From Brachyspira pilosicoli (GTDB lineage Bacteria; Spirochaetota; Brachyspiria; Brachyspirales; Brachyspiraceae), in NCBI RefSeq assembly GCF_036997485.1, contig NZ_JAWLPU010000001.1, positions 1,116,001-1,180,000 of the forward strand: DNA of 64,000 bases, read 5' to 3'. The position numbers were made by a program, and so were the translations under genes. Below are positions 53,567 to 63,964 of this stretch, one piece after another. The notes under the pieces were generated by a model, which did not search any database, was not told the DNA's origin, and saw nothing but the letters and a program-made list of their open reading frames with translations. Position 1 is the first letter of the stretch. Every line of letters starts with the position of its first letter.

Positions 53567-55084
53567 ATGAAAAAAATACTATTTACTATTTTACTTATTA
53601 TAAGTTTATTTGCTTTATCTTGTAAAAATAATTCATCATCTTCTATTGGCAAAATTGGAGAAATTGTGGTTAATCCTTATGGAGTAACACCATTATCAGC
53701 AGTTTATACAACAGAAACAGTTAATGCTGCCCCTATAACAGTAACAGTTAAAGGACTTTATGGGGAGCCTGATATAATACATACTTATCCAGCAGGTTAT
53801 GGCACGGAGTTTGAAATACATGGCATGTTTCCAGAATCTGAAAATATTATTGAAGTTAATGATGGCGGAAGGATTATAACTAAGAATGTCAGTATTGGAA
53901 CTATATCGTATAATAATATTAATATACAAAAGAAATATGATGTAGAGATTAACAATCTACCAGAGGAAAAATATCCTAATAACCCTGAATTATATTTTAT
54001 TTATCTTTCTCAACCAAGATTTAATATTGCAATATCTCGTAATGGAATAATAAGATATGTTGAAAATGGATCTTATACTTATAAGATATTAAAAAAAGGT
54101 AATGGTTTTATAAAAGCTAGTATAGATAATGATATATATGATTTTTTAGGTAAAAAAATTATAAATTTACAAAATAAGTCTCATCATGATATAATTATAA
54201 AAAATAATAATTATGTTTATTTTTCTACTTCCACTTTTGGATCTGAAGATAGATTAATAGAAATTGATAATTCAGGTAATATAATTAAAGAACTTAGTTT
54301 TGCTAAATTAATAGAAAATTCATTAGATTTACAAAAATATCCAGAAGACGAAGTAATATTTAAACAAATAGTATTTGGTGAGGATGTAAATAATATATAT
54401 ATAAATAATAATGGACAAAACCAAAGTATAGATTGGTGTCATGCTAATTCTTTGGTTTATGATTCAGAAACTGATATTTTATATGTATCATCAAGGCATA
54501 GAGGAGTATTGTCTATAGATTATAGTGAATGGAAATTAATATGGTGGATGGCCGATGAAACATTAGCAACTAAAATATTAGTTGGTTATGGAGGTATACC
54601 GTACAATATTCATTTTAAGGATTTAAAATCATTAGAGGCATATAGAGTTAAAGGTGATGCTATAAATGATGGTCCTAAGAATCAACATGCTCTATTTTTA
54701 CATAAAAATGGTAATTTAGGAATGTTTGATAATCAGGGAGATGAGGATAGTAATCCCAATGGTTCAAGATATGTAGAATATAAAATAATAGGCACTTATG
54801 GAAATTATCAAGCCAAAAAAGTTTATGAATATAGATATCCTTCTTTATATTCAAGAATAACTTCAGATGTAGATTTTACAGGTGAAAATTATCAAAATAT
54901 GATTATAACTTATGGTCTATCTAAAACAGTTATAGAAATACATAAAGATACAAAAAATATTTTGTTTAAATTTATAGTAAATATAACAGATCCAACCTAT
55001 TTGTATAGAGCAGATAAAATGCCGTTATATTATGATGAGGGAAGAGTTTATTCAGAGGATTGTAATTTGAAGAATCCTAATTAA
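53567..55084 (+). CDS. assT: Aryl-sulfate sulfotransferase lipoprotein
   Basis: This enzyme moves sulfate from aryl sulfates to phenolic acceptors without PAPS. A lipobox ALS-C19 predicts a lipoprotein, whereas E. coli AssT is a soluble periplasmic enzyme. The N-terminal NPYGVTPLSAVY (about residues 37-48) fits the family. Catalytic residues known from AssT can be placed by spacing: His292 (in DWCHANSL), Arg310 (in SSRHRG), His374 (in NQHALFL, the sulfated histidine) and an earlier His206/207. At 505 residues it is shorter than E. coli AssT. No dsbA/dsbL-like partner is nearby. It is preceded by a pentanucleotide leader and followed by a terminator. Confidence 0.85.
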   Translation: MKKILFTILLIISLFALSCKNNSSSSIGKIGEIVVNPYGVTPLSAVYTTETVNAAPITVTVKGLYGEPDIIHTYPAGYGTEFEIHGMFPESENIIEVNDGGRIITKNVSIGTISYNNINIQKKYDVEINNLPEEKYPNNPELYFIYLSQPRFNIAISRNGIIRYVENGSYTYKILKKGNGFIKASIDNDIYDFLGKKIINLQNKSHHDIIIKNNNYVYFSTSTFGSEDRLIEIDNSGNIIKELSFAKLIENSLDLQKYPEDEVIFKQIVFGEDVNNIYINNNGQNQSIDWCHANSLVYDSETDILYVSSRHRGVLSIDYSEWKLIWWMADETLATKILVGYGGIPYNIHFKDLKSLEAYRVKGDAINDGPKNQHALFLHKNGNLGMFDNQGDEDSNPNGSRYVEYKIIGTYGNYQAKKVYEYRYPSLYSRITSDVDFTGENYQNMIITYGLSKTVIEIHKDTKNILFKFIVNITDPTYLYRADKMPLYYDEGRVYSEDCNLKNPN

Positions 55085-55105
55085 TTTTAATTTTATAAAA
55101 TAAAT

Positions 55106-55143
55106 GAAGGCTTGATTACAATATCGTGATTGAGCCTTTTTTA
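55106..55143 (+). terminator. Terminator of assT
   Basis: AAGGCTTGAT pairs with a TGATTGAGCCTT arm, and a T-run follows. It begins 22 bases after the stop. Confidence 0.75.
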
Positions 55144-55174
55144 TCATTCTATATGTAATAATTACATGAAATCA

Positions 55175-55203
55175 TTGACAATTTATAGGTTTTATGATAT
55201 ATT
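55175..55203 (+). promoter_or_regulatory. Promoter of hppA
   Basis: TTGACA (55175-55180), a 17-base spacer and TATATT (55198-55203), 47 bases before the start codon. Confidence 0.7.
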
Positions 55204-55250
55204 GCATAACTGTATAATTTCTAACAAAATTCAAAAAATAGGGTAAGTAT

Positions 55251-57638
55251 ATGAAATACGAAATTTTAGCTCAAAATGCCCGCTTTTTTACAATATCAGC
55301 GGCAATTCTAACATTAGCTTTTGCATTCTATTTCTATAAATGGATGCGTAAACAAGATGAAGGTACAGAAAAAATGAAAGAAATAGCTTCGCATGTTCGC
55401 TCTGGTGCTATAGCTTATCTTAAACAACAATATAGAGTTATAGCTTTCTTCTTTGCTGGAGCTTTCATAATTTTTGCTATTCTTTCTTATGCTTTAAAAG
55501 TACAAAATCCATTCATTCCTATAGGTTTCTTAACAGGAGGTTTCTTCTCAACACTTTCTGGTTTCTTAGGTATGAAAACTGCTACTTATGCATCAGCAAG
55601 AACTGCTAATGCTGCTAGCAAATCACTAAACCAAGGTTTAACTATAGCTTTCCGTTCTGGTGCTGTTATGGGGCTTACTGTTGTTGGTTTAGCTTTATTT
55701 GATATATCTATGTGGTTTATAATACTTAATGCTTGGCTTGATAATAGTTGGTTTAATACTGACTTCTTGGCTTTAGGTAATATTGCTCGTGATTCTTCAG
55801 AGTTTATTTCTGCTAAGATGCACTTTGTTACTACTACAATGCTTAGCTTTGGTGTAGGTGCTTCTTTCCAAGCTTTATTTGCTCGTGTCGGCGGCGGTAT
55901 ATTTACTAAAGCTGCTGACGTTGGTGCTGACTTGGTAGGTAAAGTTGAAGCTGGAATACCTGAAGATGACCCAAGAAACCCTGCTGTTATAGCTGACAAC
56001 GTTGGTGATAACGTGGGTGACGTTGCTGGTATGGGTGCTGACCTTTATGAATCTTATGCAGGTTCTATACTTGCTGCTATGAGTTTAGGTTCTGCTGCTT
56101 TTGGTTATATTAATCCTGATATTAGCCCTATATATGCTGTATCTCTTCCTATGATACTTGCGGCAATTGGTACTCTTTCTTCTATAATAGGTGTATTCTT
56201 CGTTAAAACTAAAGAAGGTGCTACTATGGGAGAATTGTTAAAATCTTTAAGAGTTGGTGTTTATGTGAGCAGTGCTATAATAATAGTAGTTGCTTTTATA
56301 TTAGTAAAAATGCTTCTTCCAAACAATTTAGGTTTATTTGTTTCTATAATTGTAGGACTTATAGCTGGTAACGTTGTTGGTTTCTTTACAGAATATTACA
56401 CTGCTGCTGAATACAGACCTACTCAATGGGTTGCTGAACAATCTAAAACTGGTCCTGCTACTGTTATAATCGGAGGACTTGCTGTTGGTATGCAATCTAC
56501 TTTAATACCTGTTGTTACAGTAGTTGTTTCTATTATATTAGCATTTGGTTTTGCTGGAGGTTTCGGTTCTGGTGCTTCTGCATTCTCTCAAGGTTTATAT
56601 GGTATTGCTTTAGCTTCTGTTGGTATGTTATCTACTTTAGGTATTACATTAGCTACAGATGCTTATGGTCCTATAGCTGACAATGCCGGCGGTAATGCTG
56701 AAATGTCTGGTCTTCCTGAGAGTGTTAGAGAGAGAACTGATGCTTTAGACTCTTTAGGTAATACTACTGCTGCTACTGGTAAAGGTTTTGCTATATGTTC
56801 TGCTGCTTTAACTGCTATGGCTTTGATTGCTGCTTATATAGAAGAGATTAAAGTTTCTTTGGGCAGAATGATTAATACAGGTAATTTAACTTCTATTAAT
56901 ATCGGTACTATAGAGTATACTGCTAATACACCTGCAGAATTATACCAAAAAATAGTTTACAGCTTACACATGAATGAGTTTATGAATGCTTTCAATATTC
57001 ACTTGATGAACCCTAAAGTATTAGTTGGTATATTTATCGGTGCTATGTTAGTATTCTTCTTCTGTGCTTTAACTATGAAAGCTGTTGGTCGTGCTGCTGC
57101 TGGAGTTGTTGAGGAAGTTAGAAGACAATTTAGAGAGATTAAAGGTCTATTAGCTGGAGAGGCTGGAGTAAAAGCTGATTATGAGAAAGCTGTTCAAATC
57201 TGTACTAAATCTGCTCAAAAAGAGATGATTGTTCCTTCTGTACTTGCTATAGTTGTACCTGTTGTTGTTGGTTTTATATTTGGCGTACCTGCTGTTATAG
57301 GTATGTTAGTTGGCGGTTTAACTTCTGGTTTTGCTATGGCTGTTATGATGTCTAATGCAGGCGGTGCTTGGGACAATGCTAAAAAATACATTGAAGCTGG
57401 TAATTTAGGCGGTAAAAAGATACTTGATGAAAATGGTAATAAAATCACTAACCCTAATCATGCTGCTGCTGTTATAGGGGATACTGTTGGTGACCCATTC
57501 AAAGATACTTCTGGACCAAGCTTAAACATTCTTATTAAACTTATGAGCTTAATAAGTGTTGTATTTGCTGGTGCTGTTGTTGCTTTCTCACCAAAAATTC
57601 AAGCTTTACTTGGAATAGCTGACCAAATTATTAAGTAA
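55251..57638 (+). CDS. hppA: Membrane-bound ion-translocating pyrophosphatase
   Basis: HppA uses PPi hydrolysis to pump H+ and/or Na+ across the membrane. The 795-residue protein has about 16 membrane helices. The PPi and Mg2+ site motifs are all present: [20 protein letters not shown] with the following [13 protein letters not shown] (about residues 239-265), [20 protein letters not shown] (about 468-487) and the late [17 protein letters not shown]. The switch motif reads [10 protein letters not shown], with Ala where K+-independent enzymes have Lys; this predicts a K+-dependent type, often Na+-pumping. GC at third positions is slightly higher than in neighbours, as in a highly expressed gene. 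Confidence 0.96.
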   Translation: MKYEILAQNARFFTISAAILTLAFAFYFYKWMRKQDEGTEKMKEIASHVRSGAIAYLKQQYRVIAFFFAGAFIIFAILSYALKVQNPFIPIGFLTGGFFSTLSGFLGMKTATYASARTANAASKSLNQGLTIAFRSGAVMGLTVVGLALFDISMWFIILNAWLDNSWFNTDFLALGNIARDSSEFISAKMHFVTTTMLSFGVGASFQALFARVGGGIFTKAADVGADLVGKVEAGIPEDDPRNPAVIADNVGDNVGDVAGMGADLYESYAGSILAAMSLGSAAFGYINPDISPIYAVSLPMILAAIGTLSSIIGVFFVKTKEGATMGELLKSLRVGVYVSSAIIIVVAFILVKMLLPNNLGLFVSIIVGLIAGNVVGFFTEYYTAAEYRPTQWVAEQSKTGPATVIIGGLAVGMQSTLIPVVTVVVSIILAFGFAGGFGSGASAFSQGLYGIALASVGMLSTLGITLATDAYGPIADNAGGNAEMSGLPESVRERTDALDSLGNTTAATGKGFAICSAALTAMALIAAYIEEIKVSLGRMINTGNLTSINIGTIEYTANTPAELYQKIVYSLHMNEFMNAFNIHLMNPKVLVGIFIGAMLVFFFCALTMKAVGRAAAGVVEEVRRQFREIKGLLAGEAGVKADYEKAVQICTKSAQKEMIVPSVLAIVVPVVVGFIFGVPAVIGMLVGGLTSGFAMAVMMSNAGGAWDNAKKYIEAGNLGGKKILDENGNKITNPNHAAAVIGDTVGDPFKDTSGPSLNILIKLMSLISVVFAGAVVAFSPKIQALLGIADQIIK

Positions 57639-57657
57639 TAAATTTTATTAAAAATAT

Positions 57658-57694
57658 AAGCTGTCTGACTTTTATTAGTTAGGCAGCTTTTTTA
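57658..57694 (+). terminator. Terminator of hppA
   Basis: AAGCTGTCTGACT pairs with AGTTAGGCAGCTT around TTTATT, followed by a T-run. Confidence 0.85.
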
Positions 57695-57847
57695 TTTACT
57701 ATAATTCTTTTTATTATACAATAATTGTTAAATAATGGTAATTTTTATTTATTTATAATACTAATCATACTTAATATTATTAATTTTAGGTATTTACGAT
57801 ATCATTTTTGTTTTGTTATTTTTAATATAAAGTTTCTTGGATTTATT

Positions 57848-58612
57848 ATGAAGTTTGTAAAATATTTTTTATTTGTAACAATTTTAATTATAACTATTAC
57901 ATACAGTGCATTTGCAAGTTTAGAGATAAATTTTCAAGGACATTATGGAATTGCTTTTCCATTTAATTCTATAAAAGTAAATGATAATTATAAAAACACT
58001 ATTTATGACAGCGTTGATGGTACTTTAGGTTTTGAAGGAACTTTGTTTTTCCAAATAGGAAATTACTTTAAATTATTTGAAGATGATTATACAAGCATTA
58101 TTAAAGGTGTGAGTTTATTTGGAGATATTGGTTTTAGTATTAATGCTTTGATGTCTGATTATAAAGAGAATAATAATAAATATACAGAGGTACTTGGATT
58201 TTATTCTATGCTGGTTGGGGCAACTGTTAAATTAAATTTCAGTAAAATGTCTATAGGATTAGGTACAGGAATAATAGCTCCTTTATATGCTATGGTCGCT
58301 TCAAGTAAATATGGCGGGGTTATGTCAGCACCTGATGATTTAGATAATTGGAATGTTAATGATATGAGAAATCTATTTAAAGCTCCAATAATGCCTTATG
58401 TAAAACTCACTATTGAAGGATTTTTGTATTTAGTTCCTAATTTTGCTGTTACTCTTGGAGGCTATATGATGTATAATTTTGGTATGCAGTACAAAACAGA
58501 TGTTGTTAATAATAATTTAGGCGGTAATATATATAATCAATATAATTTCTCTGATTTTTCTATTGGTTTAATTTTAGGTATATCTTTTGGAAGAAGCGAC
58601 GGATATAATTAA
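57848..58612 (+). CDS. Beta-barrel outer-membrane protein with signal peptide
   Basis: I place the start at the ATG at 57848 (254 residues). The frame is open 41 codons upstream, but that part precedes the signal peptide (FVKYFLFVTILIITITYSAFA, cut near residue 22). The mature protein alternates polar and hydrophobic residues with many Gly (GHYGIAFPF, GLGTGIIAPLYAM, TLGGYMMYNFG). It ends IGLILGISFGRSDGYN, the usual close of a small barrel. The layout resembles the barrel at 21092. Directly behind the stop codon lies the copied 3' end of a chemoreceptor gene. Confidence 0.75.
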   Translation: MKFVKYFLFVTILIITITYSAFASLEINFQGHYGIAFPFNSIKVNDNYKNTIYDSVDGTLGFEGTLFFQIGNYFKLFEDDYTSIIKGVSLFGDIGFSINALMSDYKENNNKYTEVLGFYSMLVGATVKLNFSKMSIGLGTGIIAPLYAMVASSKYGGVMSAPDDLDNWNVNDMRNLFKAPIMPYVKLTIEGFLYLVPNFAVTLGGYMMYNFGMQYKTDVVNNNLGGNIYNQYNFSDFSIGLILGISFGRSDGYN

Positions 58613-58663
58613 AAAGCTAGGTCATTAGAAGAAAGCATTAAGTTTTTTAAAATTACAAAATAG
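58613..58663 (+). pseudogene. Remnant of a methyl-accepting chemotaxis protein 3' end
   Basis: Read in frame from 58613 the DNA gives [16 protein letters not shown] and a stop. The complete MCP gene 2 kb downstream ends [16 protein letters not shown]. Similarity continues through the following non-coding bases and the terminator (to about 58720, matching about 60656-60762). Only these 16 codons remain; nothing of the MCP precedes them, since the barrel gene stop adjoins at 58610-58612. It is the trace of a recombination or deletion. Confidence 0.85.
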
Positions 58664-58681
58664 TAAATTATAGTAAGAATT

Positions 58682-58721
58682 AAGGCTGCTTAACTTTAAT
58701 AAAAGTTGGGCGGCTTTTTTA
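58682..58721 (+). terminator. Terminator behind the MCP remnant
   Basis: The stem GGCTGCTTAACTTT with AAAGTTGGGCGGC is followed by TTTTTT. It is closely similar to the terminator of the intact MCP gene and now serves the barrel gene. Confidence 0.8.
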
Positions 58722-58870
58722 TGTGTAAAATTCCAATATTTATAATAATAAAATAAATGTAGTGTATTATATTTATATAATATAAAAATAAAAAATACAT
58801 ATTATATTCTTGACATTAAAGAAATTTTAATATAAACTCGCAAACTACAACAACAATATAAGGATACATT

Positions 58871-60703
58871 ATGAAAAATAGACATTCCATTAGGGTGAAG
58901 ATGCCTATAGTGATTAGTTTGCTCAGTACATTTTTTTTAGTTTTAATAGTTGTTATATTATCGTTGAGGTCTAACAAAACAATAAAAGAATCTACGTTAT
59001 CTGGATTTAATAGCACAGTTACTGGTTATAAAGAGATGTTGGATACTTGGTTAGATGACCAGAGAAATTTGATAAGAACTTATGCAGTATCTCCTGTTGT
59101 AATATCATATCTTTTAAATAGAGATGCTGTTGATATTAGACCTGTGCTTGCTGAGTTTGAGGCAATTAATGATTTGGTTTTAGATATAGGTTTAACTGAT
59201 ACAAATGGTATAATATTGGATAATGTGAATGGGGTAAAAATAGGGGAAAATATTATTACCATTAGAACTAATATTTTAAATATATTAAAAGCTAACAATA
59301 ACAAAGCTTCTTTTGATGATCAATTACAAAAATCTGTTGCTGATAATAAATGGTCTTTAGCTGCTCTTTCTGGTGTATTTTATAATGGGGAGCATATAGG
59401 AAATGTATATATTATTATGGATTGGGAAGATTTATCTGTGAGGCTTCAGAATTTAAAACTTCCTGAAAGAACAAGGATATTTGCCGTAGATGATGATAGA
59501 AATATAGTTTTAGACACTAGAAATGAGCTTAATACCAAAGCTAATGAGGCTTATGAACAAATTATTAATTCTAATCAATTATCTGGGTATATGACTTATA
59601 TATCTTCTGTAAGTCATGATTCAAGAACGGCTGTTTATACAAGGATAGATAATGTGCCTTGGTATTTAATTATGGCAATGGATGATAAAATTATTTATCA
59701 GGCTAATAATGATTCTATAAAGATATCAATAGTTATTTGTATATTATCTATCATTTTTATAAATATTTTTACTTTTTTATATATTAAGAGAGTTACAAAC
59801 CCATTAAAAGATTTAATGATTCATGCTACGAATATATCTAATGGAAATATAAAAGAAAATATTAGAGTAAATTATAGAAAAGATGAGTTTGGAGAATTAG
59901 AAAGAGTTTTTGATTTGATGAGCAGACGATTATCTGAAGTAGTGTCTAATGTAAACAAAGCTTCTGATGAGATAATAGAGGCGGCAGAAAATATGATGGA
60001 AAGCAGCAATGAATTGTCTGAAAGAACAGATTCACAGTCATCAAGTTTAGAAGAAACGGCAGCTAGTATAGAGGAAATGGTTTCTAGTATTAAGATATCA
60101 GCAGAAAAATCTGTAGCGGGTAAGAATATGATGTCTGAGTCTATTATATTTATTGAAAATGCTGCCAATATAATATCAAAAACAGCTTCTAATGTTGAAG
60201 AGGTTTATCATTCCAGTGAAAAAATTAAGGATATTACTAAGATAATTGAGGATATTGCTTTTCAAACTAATATACTTGCTCTTAATGCTTCTGTTGAGGC
60301 GGCACGTGCAGGAGATCAGGGTAAGGGTTTTGCCGTTGTTGCTTCTGAAGTAAGAAACCTTGCTCAAACTACTCAGGCTTCTGTAAAAGATATTACTGAT
60401 TTAGTAGATAATACCACACAAAAAGTTGCTGTGGCTACAGAAACAGCTAAAGAATCCCAAAAGATATTTATTGATTTACAGAAAAAAGTATCTGAAACTT
60501 CTGAGCTTATGGAAACTATTACATCTAATGCTTTAGAACAGGAATCTGGTACTAATCAAATAAGTATAGAGGTAAATAATATGGAAAGCGCTACTGCGCA
60601 AAATGCAGCATTGGCTGAAAATTCAAATGAAATATCAAAGAGTTTAGTTGAAAAGGCTAGATCATTAGAAGAAAGCATTAAGTTTTTTAATATTATAAAA
60701 TAG
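58871..60703 (+). CDS. Methyl-accepting chemotaxis protein
   Basis: The 610-residue chemoreceptor has a first membrane helix (about residues 11-33) and a periplasmic Cache-type sensor domain (about 40-275; [13 protein letters not shown] and [14 protein letters not shown]). A second helix (about 284-304) and a HAMP domain (about 305-358) follow, then a long coiled-coil signalling domain. The hairpin tip [20 protein letters not shown] with [17 protein letters not shown] binds CheA/CheW. There is no CheR-docking pentapeptide at the end. AAGGA precedes the ATG, and TTGACA...TATAAA lies just upstream with a short 15-base spacer. Ligand unknown. Confidence 0.93.
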   Translation: MKNRHSIRVKMPIVISLLSTFFLVLIVVILSLRSNKTIKESTLSGFNSTVTGYKEMLDTWLDDQRNLIRTYAVSPVVISYLLNRDAVDIRPVLAEFEAINDLVLDIGLTDTNGIILDNVNGVKIGENIITIRTNILNILKANNNKASFDDQLQKSVADNKWSLAALSGVFYNGEHIGNVYIIMDWEDLSVRLQNLKLPERTRIFAVDDDRNIVLDTRNELNTKANEAYEQIINSNQLSGYMTYISSVSHDSRTAVYTRIDNVPWYLIMAMDDKIIYQANNDSIKISIVICILSIIFINIFTFLYIKRVTNPLKDLMIHATNISNGNIKENIRVNYRKDEFGELERVFDLMSRRLSEVVSNVNKASDEIIEAAENMMESSNELSERTDSQSSSLEETAASIEEMVSSIKISAEKSVAGKNMMSESIIFIENAANIISKTASNVEEVYHSSEKIKDITKIIEDIAFQTNILALNASVEAARAGDQGKGFAVVASEVRNLAQTTQASVKDITDLVDNTTQKVAVATETAKESQKIFIDLQKKVSETSELMETITSNALEQESGTNQISIEVNNMESATAQNAALAENSNEISKSLVEKARSLEESIKFFNIIK

Positions 60704-60720
60704 TAAATTACATAATAATT

Positions 60721-60762
60721 AAAGCTGCTTAACTTTAATATGATGTTGAGCGGCTTTTTTTA
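60721..60762 (+). terminator. Terminator of the MCP gene
   Basis: AAAGCTGCTTAACTTTAA can pair with TGATGTTGAGCGGCTTT, with a T-run of eight. It is the source-like partner of the terminator at 58682. Confidence 0.8.
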
Positions 60763-60794
60763 TTAATTTTGAAATTTGTTTTAAAACAGTAAAT

Positions 60795-60990
60795 ATTTGT
60801 ATTGTTTTAATTTTATTATTTGTATAAGTTTTATTCAACTTTTTCCCGTAGCTAAGCATATAAAGATACTTCCTTTAGTTGTCTTGAAGGACTCTGTCAA
60901 GGTTTTACCCTTCGTGTACGCTTCGCAGTAGGCTATCCTCCAAAATATAAAAACAGAAATTGATAAATTTAAAATTTTTTAGTGTTTATA
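60795..60990 (+). repeat. GC-rich intergenic mosaic repeat, copy 14 (decayed)
   Basis: This lies in the 299-base convergent gap between MCP and fbp. TTCAACTTTTTCCCGTAGC, CTTCCTTTAGTTGTCTTGAA, TTTTACCCTTCGTGTACGCT and TCGCAGTAGG are recognisable with more substitutions than elsewhere. The right end is TTGATAAATTTAAAATTTTT. Confidence 0.7.
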
Positions 60991-61002
60991 AAATAAATAA
61001 AA

Positions 61003-62946
61003 TTAATGAACTTTCTCTTTTACAATACCGTTTCTATAAGCATTGAGTAATTCTTCTAAATCGTTTATTCGTTTATTTAATTCAATGCCTATATCAGTTT
61101 CGCCAACTGTAATTCTGTTTACAAATCTATCTACTATAGTGGTTTTTGGAGATATTCTAAAACCAGACTCTACTACTTCAGCAAAAGGTCTATGCTCTGC
61201 TATAATCATATCATTAGAGTTCGATATTAAAGTGTATCCTCCTATGCCTGTGCTTTTATGATAAGCCTTAGAAAGACCTCCGTCTATAACCAAAAGTATG
61301 CCTCCGCCTTTTATTGGGCTTTCTCCTTTATGAGTCTTTACTGGTACATGTCCATTAACTATATGAGATTTATGTGTATCCAAATCAAACTCTTTTAATA
61401 TACTCTCGCAATAATCTTTTTTATCTATATGATAATAATATGAATTATAACTTTCTTTATGAGTTTCTTTATCTTCTATAAAATATCTTTCAAAAGTTGT
61501 CATTTTATTTTTGCCGAATAATGGAGATTTTGGCCCGCACCATAAATACCAGCAATAATCCAAAGCATTAAGCTGTTCTTCGCTTCCAACTTCGCAGTAA
61601 AATGCCTTACGCACCTTATCTTCAACTTGCTGTAAATATCTTTTCCCAGATAAATATTGACCGTCTATATATACATCATCAAAACTGCCGTCTTCTTTTG
61701 TGGGTATGCATCCATGATAAAGAAGATTTCCATTAAATATTTTATATATTCCGCCTTTAGCATAAATATAATTAGTATGCTTTTGAAGCGTTGGGCTATT
61801 AATAAAAGAAAAAGCTAAACTCTGTATTAAAGTGTTTTCTCCTTCTGTAAGCTCAAATGGTTTTTTAGGATTTATTGTTGGGAAGTTTTTATCTTTAAGC
61901 TTATAGATTTTACCGTCAATATTAATAGTGCCTTTTTTATAATCAATCTTATCTAAAAGTATTCGTTCGTCCATAGCATAATTTGGGTGTCTTTTTATAA
62001 GCTGACATTCTAACTTAAATTGTATTATTGAAATTGCCTTATGCATCTTTGAAGCTAAATCTTTATCAACTTCATCATATATATTTTTATCTAAAGTATT
62101 AGGCTTAAACACTTCGCAAGGGTCATCTTTGTAAACCTCATTAGCAAATGATGATAAAGCCCTTAAATTAATTCCATAACTATATTCAAGTAAATCAAAA
62201 TTATTATACCTCACGGCTAAACGAACAGCATTAGCAACACAAATTAAACTCCCCTTAGCAGCTCCAAGCCAATGTATATCATGATTTCCCCAAGCCATAT
62301 CAACTTCATTAAAGTTCATTATACTCTCTATTACTTTATCTGGGTGAGGTCCTCTGTCATAAATGTCGCCTACAATATGAAGCCTGTCTATACTGCATTT
62401 TCTTATTAAAGCACATAATGCTATAATAAACTTTTCTGATGCAGATACATCTATTATAGAGTCTATTATAGAAAAATAATAATTTTCTTTATTATCTTCA
62501 ACAGATGTTTGTAAAAGCTCATCAAGTATATAAGCAAAGTTTTGAGGCATCTTCTTTCTAATCTTTGACCTTGTATATTTGCTTGTAACAAGTTTGCATA
62601 TTCTAATGAGCCTATATATAGTTATTCTGCACCAATCATTAAAGTCTTCCATTGCAGATTTTTTATTAATCATATTCTTTGTATCTACTATAAGTATTTG
62701 AAGTTCTATTCTCTCATTTTCTGTTAAAGTATTTCTGAATAATGTTTCTATTTTTTCTTTTATCACTCCAGATGAAGTGCCTATTAAATATTCAAAACCT
62801 TCAAATTCCCCATGTATGTCGCTTAAAAAATATTCTGTACCCTTTGGTAGTTTGCATATTGCTTTTAAGTTAATAATTTCAACAGAAGCATCGTCTATAG
62901 TTGGGTATTTTTGAGATAATAATTCTAAATAATCCTTATCTTTCAT
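61003..62946 (-). CDS. fbp: Fructose-1,6-bisphosphatase, class III
   Basis: This is a gluconeogenic enzyme of the metallophosphatase fold, first known from Firmicutes. The 647 residues match class III length. Metal-binding motifs are visible: FLSDIHGEFEGFEYLIG (about residues 41-57), HIVGDIYDRGPHPDKVI (about 189-205), AWGNHDIHWLGAAKGS (about 218-233) and a late HIVNGHVPVKTHKGESPI. GGAG lies 11 bases before the ATG. It is monocistronic. Confidence 0.95.
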   Translation of the reverse strand: MKDKDYLELLSQKYPTIDDASVEIINLKAICKLPKGTEYFLSDIHGEFEGFEYLIGTSSGVIKEKIETLFRNTLTENERIELQILIVDTKNMINKKSAMEDFNDWCRITIYRLIRICKLVTSKYTRSKIRKKMPQNFAYILDELLQTSVEDNKENYYFSIIDSIIDVSASEKFIIALCALIRKCSIDRLHIVGDIYDRGPHPDKVIESIMNFNEVDMAWGNHDIHWLGAAKGSLICVANAVRLAVRYNNFDLLEYSYGINLRALSSFANEVYKDDPCEVFKPNTLDKNIYDEVDKDLASKMHKAISIIQFKLECQLIKRHPNYAMDERILLDKIDYKKGTINIDGKIYKLKDKNFPTINPKKPFELTEGENTLIQSLAFSFINSPTLQKHTNYIYAKGGIYKIFNGNLLYHGCIPTKEDGSFDDVYIDGQYLSGKRYLQQVEDKVRKAFYCEVGSEEQLNALDYCWYLWCGPKSPLFGKNKMTTFERYFIEDKETHKESYNSYYYHIDKKDYCESILKEFDLDTHKSHIVNGHVPVKTHKGESPIKGGGILLVIDGGLSKAYHKSTGIGGYTLISNSNDMIIAEHRPFAEVVESGFRISPKTTIVDRFVNRITVGETDIGIELNKRINDLEELLNAYRNGIVKEKVH

Positions 62947-63142
62947 AATAAAAAATCTCCAAAATATTATTTAAAACACAAAAATATATATGAAAATATG
63001 TTTTTATTGTAGAATAACTCCGATATAGTATAAGTATATACAAAAAATAATATTAATCTATTATAATAAAAATATAATAGTAAATTTGATTAATTTTTTA
63101 TATAATAGGGATATAAGTTAAATATAGTAAAGAGTAATTTTT

Positions 63143-63964
63143 ATGACAGAAACTAAAAATATTAAAATATTCCATTCTATAAGGGGCGTTTCTCAAAATT
63201 TTGGAGAGATTCCGCAAATTGATTTGGAAATAGATTTGGATAAAGAATATAATATATATAAAAATAATGATAATGTTATAAAAAAACTAAAAAATATTAT
63301 AATATCAAAATTAGAAGAGTCAAATATTACAAAACAAGATAAAATAATACTTTATGCAATAGCACCAAATAGCATACTAGTGTCTATAGCATATATATTA
63401 GAAAAATATAAATATAATTTTGATTTTTTACCAAAACCTAAAGATTCTCTTATATGGGGTTATAGAGATATTGATATTAGTGATCCTGAATTAACTAATT
63501 TTATAGATAGTAAATCAACCCAATTAAGAATATCGAATATAAATCAGCCAATAGGCATAATATTATCCGGCAGATCTAATATAGATAATATAGAAGAAGT
63601 TTATAAAGATAATGAAAACCTAATTATAAATAAGGGTTTCGATTATTCATACACAAATATTATTACAATCACCCATGAAATAAGATTACAAGAAAACTCT
63701 GATAAAAGTTTAGTAAATAAAAAATGCTATGACATATTTGTAAGTGAAATAAACTCTATTTTTAATGATATAGTTTCATACGAAAATATTAAAGAAGTTC
63801 ATATATTAAGTTCTATACCTGCGAATGGGCTTTTATATTTAGGGAAAAAAATGGCTAGTTATAAAAATAATCATCTAACATTTTATATTTATAATTATAG
63901 CAGCCATAATAATAGATATGAATTAGGGGCAATATTAAATAGTAATTTGATTGATGAATATTAA
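63143..63964 (+). CDS. SAVED-domain-like protein (putative cyclic-nucleotide sensor)
   Basis: The 273-residue protein seems to contain two Rossmann-like halves, as SAVED domains do. The first half has KIILYAIAPNSILVSIAYIL (about residues 67-86). The second has EVHILSSIPANGLLYLGKKM (about 218-237) followed by LTFYIYNY. The strand, the I/A-P turn and the helix starting with a small residue are typical of SAVED/CARF ligand pockets. SAVED domains sense cyclic oligonucleotides in CBASS and related defence systems and are usually fused to an effector; none is seen in this chain. The gene is followed by the window edge, so partners may lie downstream. The family call is from pattern only and is moderate. 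Confidence 0.5.
   Translation: MTETKNIKIFHSIRGVSQNFGEIPQIDLEIDLDKEYNIYKNNDNVIKKLKNIIISKLEESNITKQDKIILYAIAPNSILVSIAYILEKYKYNFDFLPKPKDSLIWGYRDIDISDPELTNFIDSKSTQLRISNINQPIGIILSGRSNIDNIEEVYKDNENLIINKGFDYSYTNIITITHEIRLQENSDKSLVNKKCYDIFVSEINSIFNDIVSYENIKEVHILSSIPANGLLYLGKKMASYKNNHLTFYIYNYSSHNNRYELGAILNSNLIDEY

Noticed and set aside
55586-57448. Long antisense ORFs within hppA
   Set aside because: They are shadows of the Gly/Ala-rich coding frame, with no RBS and no family motif.
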